In this document: in pieces, positions 56,080 to 64,000 of the stretch
Layout of the letters: every line of letters starts with the position of its first letter
Position numbering within the stretch: the first letter of the stretch is position 1
Origin: Rhizobium vallis
Lineage (GTDB): Bacteria; Pseudomonadota; Alphaproteobacteria; Rhizobiales; Rhizobiaceae
DNA: 64,000 nucleotides
Assembly: GCF_003985155.1 (NCBI RefSeq)
Contig: NZ_ML133701.1
Location: 45,290 to 109,289 of the forward strand
Reading direction: 5' to 3'
Program-made: the position numbers and the translations under genes
The notes under the pieces: model-generated
What the model saw: only the letters and a program-made list of their open reading frames with translations
Database searches by the model: none
Told to the model about the DNA's origin: nothing

Positions 56080-56902
56080 AAACCAGAGTAGAGAAGGAGT
56101 GTTGCGGGTACGACGATACACGAGGATTTCGGAGGTCGGTCGTCGGCACCGACGTCGGAGGCGGATTTGCCGTAAACGTTGATCATCACGGCCGCTGTTT
56201 GAAAGTGCCGCTCGCCTTGCTATGAATCCACCCATTCCTTTTTGCACGCATTCCATCCACAAAAACGATTTTACTGCTCAAAACGATTGCCCTTAGAAAA
56301 CGCTGAAGAGCGCTGTGTAGATTATGTGGAGTTCTAAAAAAATGGGTCCTCAGGTGCGGAGACGATGCTGGAAATTCGACCTGGAGCCCTCTGTCAGTTG
56401 CCTGGCCTCGATTGTTATCTTACGCTGGTCGTGATCGGGCAGAATCTTCACCGTTGCTTCTCCCGTTTCAGTGCTGATAGGGCTCTCACAAGAAGCACTG
56501 TTCCCTGGTCGACTAACCTGTGAGTGCATCTCCCACAATCACTAGAAGCCAGAGCAGGCGCGCTCGCAGCCGCGAGGACTTGGTCTGCGCCTTTTGCAGG
56601 GCCACCAAACCTCGTGATGTTTTCTTGCGGCTGTCGGGCCGAAATATGAAGGATTGAGTGATGTGGATAGGTTAGGCAGTTCTGCTGCAAGCGCTTCGGC
56701 CCGGGTTTCTGTGCGGCGTCGCAACAATGATCAAGAAGGTTGCGCAGGATCGGTTGTCGGCAATGTCGCCGCGCCGGTCACTAATGGTATCGGCTTCGAC
56801 CCCGTGAGCTCTAGCTGCACTGTCAAGCGCCACCCTATGAAACTACGAAGGCCGGTGGCCAGGCCAGAGCGACCTACCTTCCGAAACGAACTGGAGAGCA
56901 AC
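56080..56902. other. Spacer upstream of the nolO fragment
   Basis: About 820 bases including an AT-rich stretch at 56250-56345. No complete gene and no recognisable nod box. Open frames here are short and unconvincing. Confidence 0.4.
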
Positions 56903-57220
56903 ATGCTGTGTCTAGGGCTCAGTGGCGGTCTAAGCAAAGATTACGAAAATTCGTCCGATCTACCGAGCACCTTTATGCACGATGGGGCTGCGGTTCCCGT
57001 TCGCGACGGGCGAGTGATAGCGGCGGTCGAGGAGGAGCGCCTTAACCGGATCAAGCACTCCAACAAGTTACCAATGCGTTCGATTCAATATTGCCTCGCA
57101 TCTGCAGGTGTTCACCTGAGCGACATCGACCGCATCGCGTATTATGCGACCGAGGCCTATTGCAACGCTGTGCTCGAGCGCGTGCGCCTCTTTCACCCAA
57201 GCACCCCAGCATCGGATCCG
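56903..57220 (+). pseudogene. nolO: NolO-type nodulation carbamoyltransferase, N-terminal fragment
   Basis: Begins MLCLGLSGGLSKDYENSSDL and continues TFMHDGAAVPVRDGRVIAAV, EEERLNRIKHSNKLPMRSIQ and DIDRIAYYATEAYCNAVLER, the N-terminus of NolO, which carbamoylates the Nod-factor backbone. After about 100 residues the similarity ends, and the frame continues with unrelated Arg/His-rich sequence to 57352. The enzyme is normally over 600 residues. A relic of a nod operon. Confidence 0.75.
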
Positions 57221-57429
57221 AGACTGTTGCAACGGGCTCGGGGAAGTCGACACGGGCGCTATATTCCTGTGGGACACCCCGATGTTCCATGTGATCGCCA
57301 TCGTCACACAGATCTGGCCGCCCCTTGGACGCGTGATGGCACAATGCCATGAGGTTGTCACCCGCGCTCCACCGCCGAGATGAACTCGAAAACGTTGGAC
57401 CCGGAATTGATTGTTGAGGAATGAACGTC

Positions 57430-58431
57430 ATGAAACGCTATGTAGAAAAAGAGGTGACGGATCAACTCGCTTATAGGCGAAAGATGTTGCAAGATTGGAG
57501 AGGAGAGCGCCTCACTGGACACCAGATAAACTTGGCATCAATAGACCTCAACCTCCTGGTCGCGCTCGAGGCTCTGCTCGAATACCGGAACGTGACGCAC
57601 GCGGGCCAGCACATCGGGCGGAGTCAACCGGCGATGAGCCGGGCACTGGGAAGGCTGCGCGGCATGTTCAATGATGACCTGCTGGTGCGGTCTTCAACGG
57701 GTTTGATCCCAACGCCGCAAGGCGAACACTTGGCTCAAAGGCTGCCGTCGGCACTGCGTACGATCCGAGAGATGGTGACAAGCCGCAGCGTAATCTCAAA
57801 AGAATGGGGGAGGGGGGCAACGCTGGCGATCCCCGATCATCAAGCTTTGGCTGTACTACCGCGCCTCCTGCCGTGGTTACGCGAGCGTGCCCCTCATCTC
57901 GACACACTCGCCTGTTTGCCGTTTGATCGTGCCGTGCGGGGGCTTGAGCAAGGTGATATTGATTTGGCCGTTGGGCATATTGACGTGCAACTGCCTGGCT
58001 ATTTTCGGCGCAGTCTCTATACAGACCGCTTCGCGTGTTTGTTGCGCCACGACCATCCCGCGCTGGCGCAGGAATGGACGATCGACAACTTCGCGACCTT
58101 GCGTCACGCTGCCATCAGTACGGACTCCCCCGACCATTTCGGCCCGATCTACGACCACTTGCCCAACCTGCGAGAGGATCGTAGTCCCATACTTTTTTCC
58201 AGCGTTCTCACGGCAGCGGTGGTGGCTTCGGGGACGGATTTGGTATTGCTCGTCCCGCGCCGCGTTGCGACCCAAGTTTCTGCGATGCTGCCGCTTAGGG
58301 TTGTTGATCCACCCCTCGAGCCGGCACCGTACAAGGTCATGCTCATCTGGCACGAGCGGTGCCATCACGACCCGCAGCATAAATGGCTGCGCAAGGAGGT
58401 CGCCGCAGCGTTGGAGACGGGAGCAGACTGA
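57430..58431 (+). CDS. syrM: SyrM-like LysR symbiotic regulator
   Basis: A 333-residue LysR protein. The opening KEVTDQLAYRRKMLQDWRGE, then GHQINLASIDLNLLVALEAL, is characteristic of SyrM rather than NodD. The helix-turn-helix is NVTHAGQHIGRSQPAMSRAL, with RLRGMFNDDLLVRSSTGLIP after it. SyrM activates nodD3 and exopolysaccharide genes in Sinorhizobium meliloti. The ATG at 57430 has GAGGA eight bases upstream; an in-frame ATG at 57421 lies directly on that site and is less likely. It appears intact amid decayed symbiosis genes. Confidence 0.8.
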   Translation: MKRYVEKEVTDQLAYRRKMLQDWRGERLTGHQINLASIDLNLLVALEALLEYRNVTHAGQHIGRSQPAMSRALGRLRGMFNDDLLVRSSTGLIPTPQGEHLAQRLPSALRTIREMVTSRSVISKEWGRGATLAIPDHQALAVLPRLLPWLRERAPHLDTLACLPFDRAVRGLEQGDIDLAVGHIDVQLPGYFRRSLYTDRFACLLRHDHPALAQEWTIDNFATLRHAAISTDSPDHFGPIYDHLPNLREDRSPILFSSVLTAAVVASGTDLVLLVPRRVATQVSAMLPLRVVDPPLEPAPYKVMLIWHERCHHDPQHKWLRKEVAAALETGAD

Positions 58432-59198
58432 CACAGAAGCGGTGATCGGGATGCTCCCGAAGCATCAAAGAGAGCAAACGGGGATTTTGCGCGGGGAAAT
58501 GACCAAGAGCTCAGCGCTGCTGCGCCCGAGAGTGCCAGGCATGTTGGACGAATATCGAGACTTGGATGCCTATGTGCTCGCGGGGTCTGCTTGTATCCGG
58601 GCTTCTGCTGAGCTGCGGCTCGGCCCTGCAGTGGCGCGGATATCTTCGCGCCGGCTCTCGGATCGACCATTTTGATGGTGATCGTCAAGTGATCAACATT
58701 TATGTCAGCAGGCTCGCCGACACGGTCTGGCACTGCCGGACCGTTGGTTGAAAGACACAGCTTGATATCGGGGACCTCTGTGGCTCCGCGTGCAAATGTC
58801 GCCTTTGTCTTCTTCCGGTCATAACAGGCATCGCTTGGTCCGGCGATAAAGAGCACGGAAAGCTGAGGGACTTCATTGGCGACCGCAACGACCTTTCGCA
58901 GCGCCTGGTCAGGCGTAGGCCGGCTTTCGTTGGCGCAGTATTTACTATTGCAGTAGTTGCACTGGATATTGCAAGCTGGTGCGGCTACGACGTGCATGCG
59001 CGCGAAATAGTAGTGCGCTTTTTCTAAATAGCAGGAAAGGTCCGTGATTTTCTCCCAGACAGCCGGCTCGACGTGGTGCGGCTTTGCGGACGAACCGCAC
59101 AATGACGCGGCGCAAGCAGTGGACTTCGCTGTGGCCAGCAGTTGGTTCATAGTTGTCGTGCTGGTCAGGTTCTTGAGCGAAATCATTGGTGGGGGCAT
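58365..59198 (-). pseudogene. nifB: NifB, truncated and internally deleted
   Basis: Residues 45-190 follow the nitrogenase cofactor protein NifB: ITDLSCYLEKAHYYFARMHV, then APACNIQCNYCN with the radical-SAM C-x3-C-x2-C cluster, ANEVPQLSVLFIAGPSDACY, and ATEVPDIKLCLSTNG. Compared with the usual sequence, several residues are missing after YCNSKYCANESRP. After IKMVDPRAGAKIS the rest is unrelated. Full NifB is about 490 residues, so this copy cannot make cofactor. Confidence 0.8.
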
Positions 59199-59954
59199 TA
59201 AAGGCTCCGTTGCTGCTTAACGTCGCGGTTCAAGAAGCAAGGGCCATGTCAATGAAAATTGCGTTAGTTTTCAATTGGTTAGAGTTTTTTGTCCGGTTCC
59301 CTCCATTTGCGACCCGACATAGGGTTGTCAGGCATTCGACAATAGACCTACACCGGTAAAATGGCGGCTCGCCTCGAGTGCTTGAGTTGAGGAGGGCAGG
59401 TCGGGCCGCTCGACCACACCAGGCTTAGAACTTTCTTTCACCCCGATTTGATGCCCGCGGATGGCATAACCAGCCTAACGTGGGGTGACGCCGAGAGGCG
59501 AGCCGCCTGGCCCCAGATTTCTCCCTCGCGTCGATCAGCCGCTCCCGCTCGGTCAGACGAGCCCGATTGGGAGCCAGGCAGGATCGTTCGGATACAGGCT
59601 TTGGAGGAGACTTCGCCGAGACAGGCACCGGCAGCCCCGGCGGCCGCAAACGGGGATCCAGTCGACATTGGGCTCTTTCTGGCGAACTCGTCGATCGCAT
59701 TGTCGCCGAATGGACCGTTAGCTACCTTCCACACAAGCGCAGAGAGGCCCTGGCTGTTCTTGCAGACAAAATCCAACGCACCAATGGTCCTTGATTGCGC
59801 GGGAGTTGCTGTCCTACGCACGCTGTTTGAGTTCACAGACGTTCCCTGGGAAGTGGCATTGCGAGGCCAAGTCAAGCGCCGACGGCGCGAATGTCCGTTC
59901 GCAGATGCATAGAACGCCATTTTCAACTCAAGACCAGACTTGCGACGGGCCATG
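59199..59954. other. Gap upstream of the nifB relic
   Basis: Contains a NifA-type upstream sequence (listed separately). A plus-strand frame at 59567-59794 ends LPHKRREALAVLADKIQRT, faintly like a tyrosine-integrase C-terminus, too weak to call. Nothing else is supported. Confidence 0.35.
59326..59341. promoter_or_regulatory. Candidate NifA upstream activator sequence
   Basis: TGT-N10-ACA, the NifA consensus, occurs 128 bases upstream of the nifB relic start, a normal distance for activation. I could not find a convincing sigma-54 -24/-12 element between them, so this may be a relic or a chance match. Confidence 0.35.
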
Positions 59955-60470
59955 GACCACGAAAATGGGTCGAATTGCATGATCGCGAAACGATCCGCGA
60001 CTGTCCTATCGGTATTGCCGCGGGATAGACGGGCGGACGAGGCGGGGCTGCGCAGCTCCTTCTGGCCTGATGCGCAGGACGTTCACGGAGCGTACACGGG
60101 CTCCGCCGAGGGATTCATTGAGTTCACGCTTGGTGTCTTCAAGACCGAACCGCGCAACATCCACCAGATCACCAACGTTCTGATTGAGTTTATCAGCCCG
60201 GCTGAAGCACCTGTCGAGAGCTACTTCACTGCGCTCCAACGAGGGCCGGACTGCGGCCGGATCAAACGTTGCCAGGTTTCTCCTATGTGGTCGATATTGC
60301 GACCATTTTCTGAAAAGGGAAGGGGGAGTGGAGAATTGCCGACCGCACAGTGGTCTATGATTGGCTCGAGGAGCAGACACAGCAGGCGGCGTCGCCAGAG
60401 TTTGAGCGGTTCGGTTTCAGGCAGCCGATCGGAACATCGCATTCTAACGACCCGGTCTATACGCTCGGAA
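59955..60470 (+). pseudogene. SnoaL-like (NTF2-fold) protein, frameshifted
   Basis: The frame LRSSFWPDAQDVHGAYTGSA, then GFIEFTLGVFKTEPRNIHQI and LIEFISPAEAPVESYFTAL, matches SnoaL-like proteins of about 170 residues. Near 60310 the frame shifts to EWRIADRTVVYDWLEEQ, the conserved end of the family. Frame loss makes it a pseudogene. Confidence 0.6.
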
Positions 60471-60616
60471 GCGGCAAAGAGCATGAAAAGCCGAGGCGGA
60501 ATAGCGGCGCGTTCAGCTGGTGCCGAACTCTTCTTTTCCGGGACGTGGTGCTAACTTGCTGTCATCTGGCTCCTTTAGCGTTAGATCGCATACGCCGGAG
60601 CAGGAGAAGCTAATCC

Positions 60617-61080
60617 ATGAAGCAAGCAGACACCCGCCGTCATTACACGCGCTGCAGGCGGGATTGGCCGCGCTCTGGTCGATGCCTTTGCGACAAACGG
60701 CGACATTGTCGTTGCCGTGGATCTTCCTGGAAGCGGAACGGTGCGGTGCGGCGTTGCCGCGCGGCCCTGCGATCTTCAATGTGGCCTCGCTGGGCGGGTT
60801 GCTGGGCGCCCCAGACGCAACGGCTACGCTGCCTGGAAGGGGCCTGATCTTGATCACGAAAAGTTTGGCATGCGAGTTGGCGTCGCGTCGAGTGGGCCTG
60901 ACGGCCATAAGAGCTCGGCTATGTGCGCACGCCGATGGTCGAGAACTGGAACGCGCCGACGAGACGGATCTCGCCGCTATTCGCCAACGCGTGCCGATGG
61001 GGCCCATGGGCGCGTCCCGATGATGTCGACCGGACCTTGCGGTTTCCGGTCAGCTCGCACGTCGATCATTCATCGACATC
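60617..61080 (+). pseudogene. Short-chain dehydrogenase/reductase, multiply frameshifted
   Basis: Pieces of a classical SDR occur in order in three frames: AAGGIGRALVDAFATNGDIV with VAVDLPGSG (NAD-binding N-terminus), AIFNVASLGGLLGAPDATAT with LITKSLACELASRRVGL (catalytic Ser and substrate region; the active-site Tyr is lost), and ARPDDVDRTLRFPVSSHVDH (C-terminus). It follows the SnoaL relic and probably came from the same pathway. Confidence 0.65.
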
Positions 61081-61450
61081 GTGTCGGACGGTCGCCTTGG
61101 GCTTGGCGACGGGTCCGGATACGAGCGATTCGAGTTCAAGCGCTTCGGTGTCGTTATTCATGAGGCGCCTGGGGAGTACCTGGGTGATCTTTTAGGGGCT
61201 CAACCAGAAGGTTTTCGAACCCGACGGCCATTATCAGAAGATACCCCCAACGGCGATATCGTTGCGGACCACCCAGAAGCCAGCCCCGCCAATCTGCATC
61301 GCGGCAGGATCGGAGTGCAGCATGAGGCGGGCCGTCGCAGAGAGTCGCAGCAATTATTGCAGTCTCTAATCTTCGCCTGCGTCCTCCCGTAATACAAGGG
61401 CGTATCAACTCAGCCGGCGGCGCAAAAAGTCCTCACGATGAGGCAAGCTT
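61081..61450. other. Gap before the effector-like gene
   Basis: About 370 bases downstream of the SDR relic. A 103-codon frame at 61081-61392 has moderate protein character (FGVVIHEAPGEYLGDLLGAQ) and may be another decayed gene of the same operon. Unrecognised. Confidence 0.35.
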
Positions 61451-62338
61451 TTAGCCGCGGTTCAAATTGAGGTGTTCGAAGTACCAAGACGGGTCATCAT
61501 CGGATGAATCTGTCTCGACACTGGCGTCACTCGAATGCTCCTCGACACCTGCTTCATCGTCGCTAAGATACTCCACGGTTTTAGAGAGATAACTCCAAGG
61601 TTTGTCGGCGCGCTGCCATCCACCCTTGCTATTCTTTGTCCACTTGTCGGGATGTTGCGTAGGGTCGAGCACCCAGCGATTTTCACCCACATTAACGAAA
61701 CCCATCTGCTCTAGACGGGTTCCCATCTCCGGCGTAGCGGGACGTGACATGATCAACGGCTGTTCGCCGTCGAGTTGAAGTTGATGTTCGAGCAGAATAT
61801 CGCCTGCGTTCTCGACAAGCGGATGAGTAACGCGAAGGTCTACAATCGACGTGATTCTTCTTCGACCGGGAAATAGTTCCCGCCACGGCTCGTTTTCGAT
61901 GCTAAATCCATCCTCTGTTCTTAAAAGCCCAACGCTTCGTTCTCCCAGATCATAGCTGAAATATCGCGCGCTGGGCGTATCATTGTCGGTGCCGCCGTAG
62001 AGTCGAGCGATGGTAGCCGTACGCAGGGCTTTAGAGGACACGAAGGGCGAGTACTCTTGTGGATTGACGGAAATGTGCTTGATTTCATCACCGTAAAATT
62101 CCCTTACTTTTCTGGCAAATGTCGATCTGTCGAGCACCTTAATTGGAGGTTCGGAAGAGAGCGAGTATGGTCGCGTTGGCGACGAAGGCGAAAGAGCATG
62201 GGGATCTGGCGTTGATCGGGACGGCATGCCCGTAAGCGTTTGTGCCCCGGTCATATTCTCGATCCACCCCGCCATGGCCCGGGTGCGATCATCTTCCTCG
62301 GAAATGTTGTAGCGCAGCGATCGTTCTGAGTTATCCAT
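61451..62338 (-). CDS. Effector-like protein, 295 aa
   Basis: Starts MDNSERSLRYNISEEDDRTR after a strong AGGAGAG site. The N-terminus (about 1-70) is Ser/Pro-rich and disordered, with GWIENMTG at 24-31. Residues 75-240 form a folded domain (STFARKVREFYGDEIKHISV; YFSYDLGERSVGLLRTEDGF; MGTRLEQMGFVNVGENRWVL, faintly acetyltransferase-like). The C-terminal 35 residues are very acidic (SVETDSSDDDPSWYFEHLN). It may belong to a rhizobial Nop effector family such as NopP, but I am not certain. No tts box was found upstream. Confidence 0.65.
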   Translation of the reverse strand: MDNSERSLRYNISEEDDRTRAMAGWIENMTGAQTLTGMPSRSTPDPHALSPSSPTRPYSLSSEPPIKVLDRSTFARKVREFYGDEIKHISVNPQEYSPFVSSKALRTATIARLYGGTDNDTPSARYFSYDLGERSVGLLRTEDGFSIENEPWRELFPGRRRITSIVDLRVTHPLVENAGDILLEHQLQLDGEQPLIMSRPATPEMGTRLEQMGFVNVGENRWVLDPTQHPDKWTKNSKGGWQRADKPWSYLSKTVEYLSDDEAGVEEHSSDASVETDSSDDDPSWYFEHLNLNRG

Positions 62339-62798
62339 GGCGGTCTCTCCTGAGAGTGAAAGGTGTGATGAAGCGCATTCTTTTCAGTCGCTTCACATGG
62401 GAACGGTGCGCTCACATGTCCGGCCTATAAAGCGGATACGTGACTGCTAGACTCGATGAAGCGGGCGGTGCGCGTTGCATGCGCCGCTCCTGATCCCTTT
62501 ACCTCAGCCCAAGCCTCGAGGATCCGCGAAAGCGTGGCTCCCTTCGCCAGACCATCGTCGAATCGGCTGACAGTCCGTCGGAGGTGTCTGCGCCGCGGCA
62601 GGGCTAAGATTAGCTTGAATGTTAGAGGCGTCTCGGAAAATTTACCGCCCCGCGGGCCTGTTCTGTTTTCACCGTTGTTGGTCTCCAATTGCAGATTACG
62701 CATATGCTAGTGCAACCGGACTGGTCGCCATCATGCAAAATCGATATTCTAAAATGCTTTGGAAAAGCGGAGCCACGTGACCCCTTAGGTGGTGAAGG
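62339..62798. other. Spacer before the IS3 element
   Basis: Holds the promoter region of the effector-like gene on the minus strand and a weak 84-codon frame at 62456-62710. No recognisable tts box, nod box or transposon remains before the IS3 left end. Confidence 0.35.
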
Positions 62799-63375
62799 TG
62801 ACCTGCCACTGCGAATTTCCTCCAGAATTGATTAGAGTCCGGCCCATCAAAGGACGGACGAATGAAGAAGCAGAGGTTTACCGAAGAGCAGATAATTGCG
62901 GTACTGAAGGAGCAGGAGGCAGGCGCGAAGGCGGCCGACCTCTGCCGTAAGCACGGGATTTCGGAAGCGACGTTTTACAACTGGAAAGCCAAATACGGTG
63001 GTATGGAAGTGTCCGAGGCCAAGCGGCTGAAGGCGCTTGAGGACGAGAACGCCAGGCTGAAAAAGCTGCTGGCCGAACAGATGCTGGATGCGGCCGCGCT
63101 CCGCGAGCTTCTTGCAAAAAAAATGGTAGGGCCTGCCGCCAAGCGTGAAGCCGTCACGCATCTGAAGGCCGTGATGGGTCTTTCGGAGCGGCGGGCCTGC
63201 CAGATCATATCCGCCGACCGCAAGACGGTGCGTTATCGGTCCTGCCGACCGCCGGAGGTGGCGCTGCGGGCAAAGCTGCGTGACCTTGCAAACGAGCGTC
63301 GGCGTTTCGGCTATCGGCGACTGTTCGTCCTGCTTCGACGGGAAGGAGAGCCGTCCGGCGTCAATAGGATCGAGG
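62799..63375 (+). mobile_element. IS3 family element, left part only
   Basis: The left end begins TGACCTGCC at 62799. The transposase gene starts at 62862 (MKKQRFTEEQIIAVLKEQEA; helix-turn-helix ISEATFYNWKAKYGG; leucine zipper LKALEDENARLKKLLAEQ). It passes the A8 slip site at 63116-63123 in the same frame into orfB-type sequence (ERRRFGYRRLFVLLRREGEP). At about 63370 (GVNRI) it is cut off by unrelated DNA; the catalytic core is absent. Because no stop intervenes, the frame continues into the downstream gene. Confidence 0.85.
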
Positions 63376-63407
63376 TTCCAAATTTGATTTCCGGAGGACC
63401 GGCATCG

Positions 63408-64000
63408 ATGTACCCAAGACGGAACCAGCCGCGCGATGACGATTCTCGCGAAGTAAGTGAGTGGATCGAAGGCGTGACCGGAGCTTTCGATACGGACGCC
63501 TGGATCCGGGAGTACAATTCACAGAGACGAGATGTGGAACAGGATCTGAGCGACTTGCGCCTCGGTTCGCACGACAGTGACGCCGGCGACCGTGTGCCGC
63601 GTCGCAGATCCGTGGGCGGTTCGATGCGAGTGACGCCGCAGTCGTTGGCGCCGGAGAACTCGTTGAGCGGCGCCCGCCACAGCATAGACGTCTCTCGGGC
63701 GGGCTCCAGCAGCTTGCGATTCGGCGGCTCGGGGAGCAAGACATCGAGCAATATGGCGGAGGCGGGCGAAGTCGCCGCGGCGCCGCAGGGCAAACGCCGC
63801 GGATTTACGTCGCGCATGGCGTCAGGGTTCAAGAAGGCGTTCGGATTGAGCAGCGGCAAGACGTCGTCGCGGAGTTCGGGGCAGCAAGACGTCGATGCCG
63901 CAACGGAGACTCACGTGGTCTCAACCAAGGCTCGCGTCGGCGCCAAGCGTGGTCGCCCCGCCGACCGGGACATGCATCCCGATGACGAGACCCGCATCAA
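63408..64000 (+). CDS. Effector-like protein, N-terminal part (runs off the window)
   Basis: Starts MYPRRNQPRDDDSREVSEWI with GGAGG about 11 bases upstream; at least 197 residues with no stop before the edge. The motif EWIEGVTG at 18-25 matches those of the two other effector-like proteins here. The rest is Ser/Arg/Gly-rich and disordered, with basic clusters (QGKRRGFTSRMASGFKKAF; GAKRGRPADRD) resembling nuclear targeting or AT-hook-like segments. It is in frame with the upstream IS3 transposase and could also be made as a fusion. Type III secretion is inferred. Confidence 0.7.
   Translation, partial: MYPRRNQPRDDDSREVSEWIEGVTGAFDTDAWIREYNSQRRDVEQDLSDLRLGSHDSDAGDRVPRRRSVGGSMRVTPQSLAPENSLSGARHSIDVSRAGSSSLRFGGSGSKTSSNMAEAGEVAAAPQGKRRGFTSRMASGFKKAFGLSSGKTSSRSSGQQDVDAATETHVVSTKARVGAKRGRPADRDMHPDDETRI

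Noticed and set aside
59199..59325. Sigma-54 -24/-12 promoter for the nifB relic
   Set aside because: No GG-N10-GC pair with acceptable flanking bases between the NifA-type site and the start.
59448..59980. Overlapping frames on both strands upstream of the SnoaL relic
   Set aside because: Neither strand shows a family, a ribosome-binding site or a convincing composition; a weak integrase-like ending in a third frame is too short to call.
63311..63859. A 182-codon minus-strand frame at the right edge
   Set aside because: Opposite the effector-like gene and the IS3 end; Arg/Ser/Pro-rich with no support.

Overview
This 64 kb window looks like part of an accessory replicon of a nodulating alphaproteobacterium, most likely the symbiotic plasmid of a Rhizobium or Sinorhizobium. 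The evidence is a Ti/pSym-type conjugation module (traG-traD-traC, oriT, traA), typical plasmid accessory genes (DUF736, WGR), remains of nolO and nifB beside an intact SyrM-like regulator, a Rhizobium-type imp (type VI secretion) cluster, effector-like genes, and many broken transposases.

Layout. 0-2.9 kb: small plasmid genes separated by strongly palindromic spacers, ending in an orphan Phd-type antitoxin. 2.9-10.2 kb: divergent traCDG and traA around an oriT. 10.3-15.9 kb: a methyltransferase, an AraC regulator, an MFS exporter and a 472-residue protein I cannot assign; together they resemble a small-molecule production and export locus. 15.98-16.16 kb: a compact cloverleaf-like inverted-repeat element, a candidate structured RNA, just upstream of an XRE regulator. 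16.8-21.6 kb: an amino-acid/opine-type ABC uptake operon with a CapA-like phosphoesterase and a divergent LysR regulator, but no ATPase gene. 21.7-30.2 kb: a graveyard of IS630, serine-recombinase and IS21 remnants with a phasin gene, a few small genes and a NopM-like leucine-rich-repeat effector gene that lacks its catalytic end.

30.2-55.7 kb: a type VI secretion locus in two arms. The leftward arm is tssA-B-C-hcp-E-F-G, a clpV remnant and vgrG. The rightward arm is tssK-fha-tssL-tssM and an unassigned 538-residue protein. Between the arms lies a gene for an 848-residue protein made mostly of ten 61-62-residue tandem repeats preceded by a bipartite nuclear-localisation-like segment. The machinery is nearly complete, but clpV is reduced to a decayed 5' fragment, tssG runs into foreign DNA and fha carries a pair of compensating frameshifts. 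The system is therefore probably inactive, or depends on a ClpV encoded elsewhere.

55.8-64 kb: a decayed symbiosis region with a SIR2-like fragment, a nolO fragment, intact syrM, a nifB fragment, SnoaL-like and short-chain dehydrogenase pseudogenes, and two further effector-like genes. The last is fused in frame to a truncated IS3 transposase and runs off the window. Three effector-like proteins (LRR protein, 61.5 kb, 63.4 kb) share the N-terminal motif W-[IV]-E-[GN]-x-T-G, which may mark a common export signal. The most novel items are the 62-residue-repeat protein, this shared motif and the cloverleaf element at 16.0 kb.
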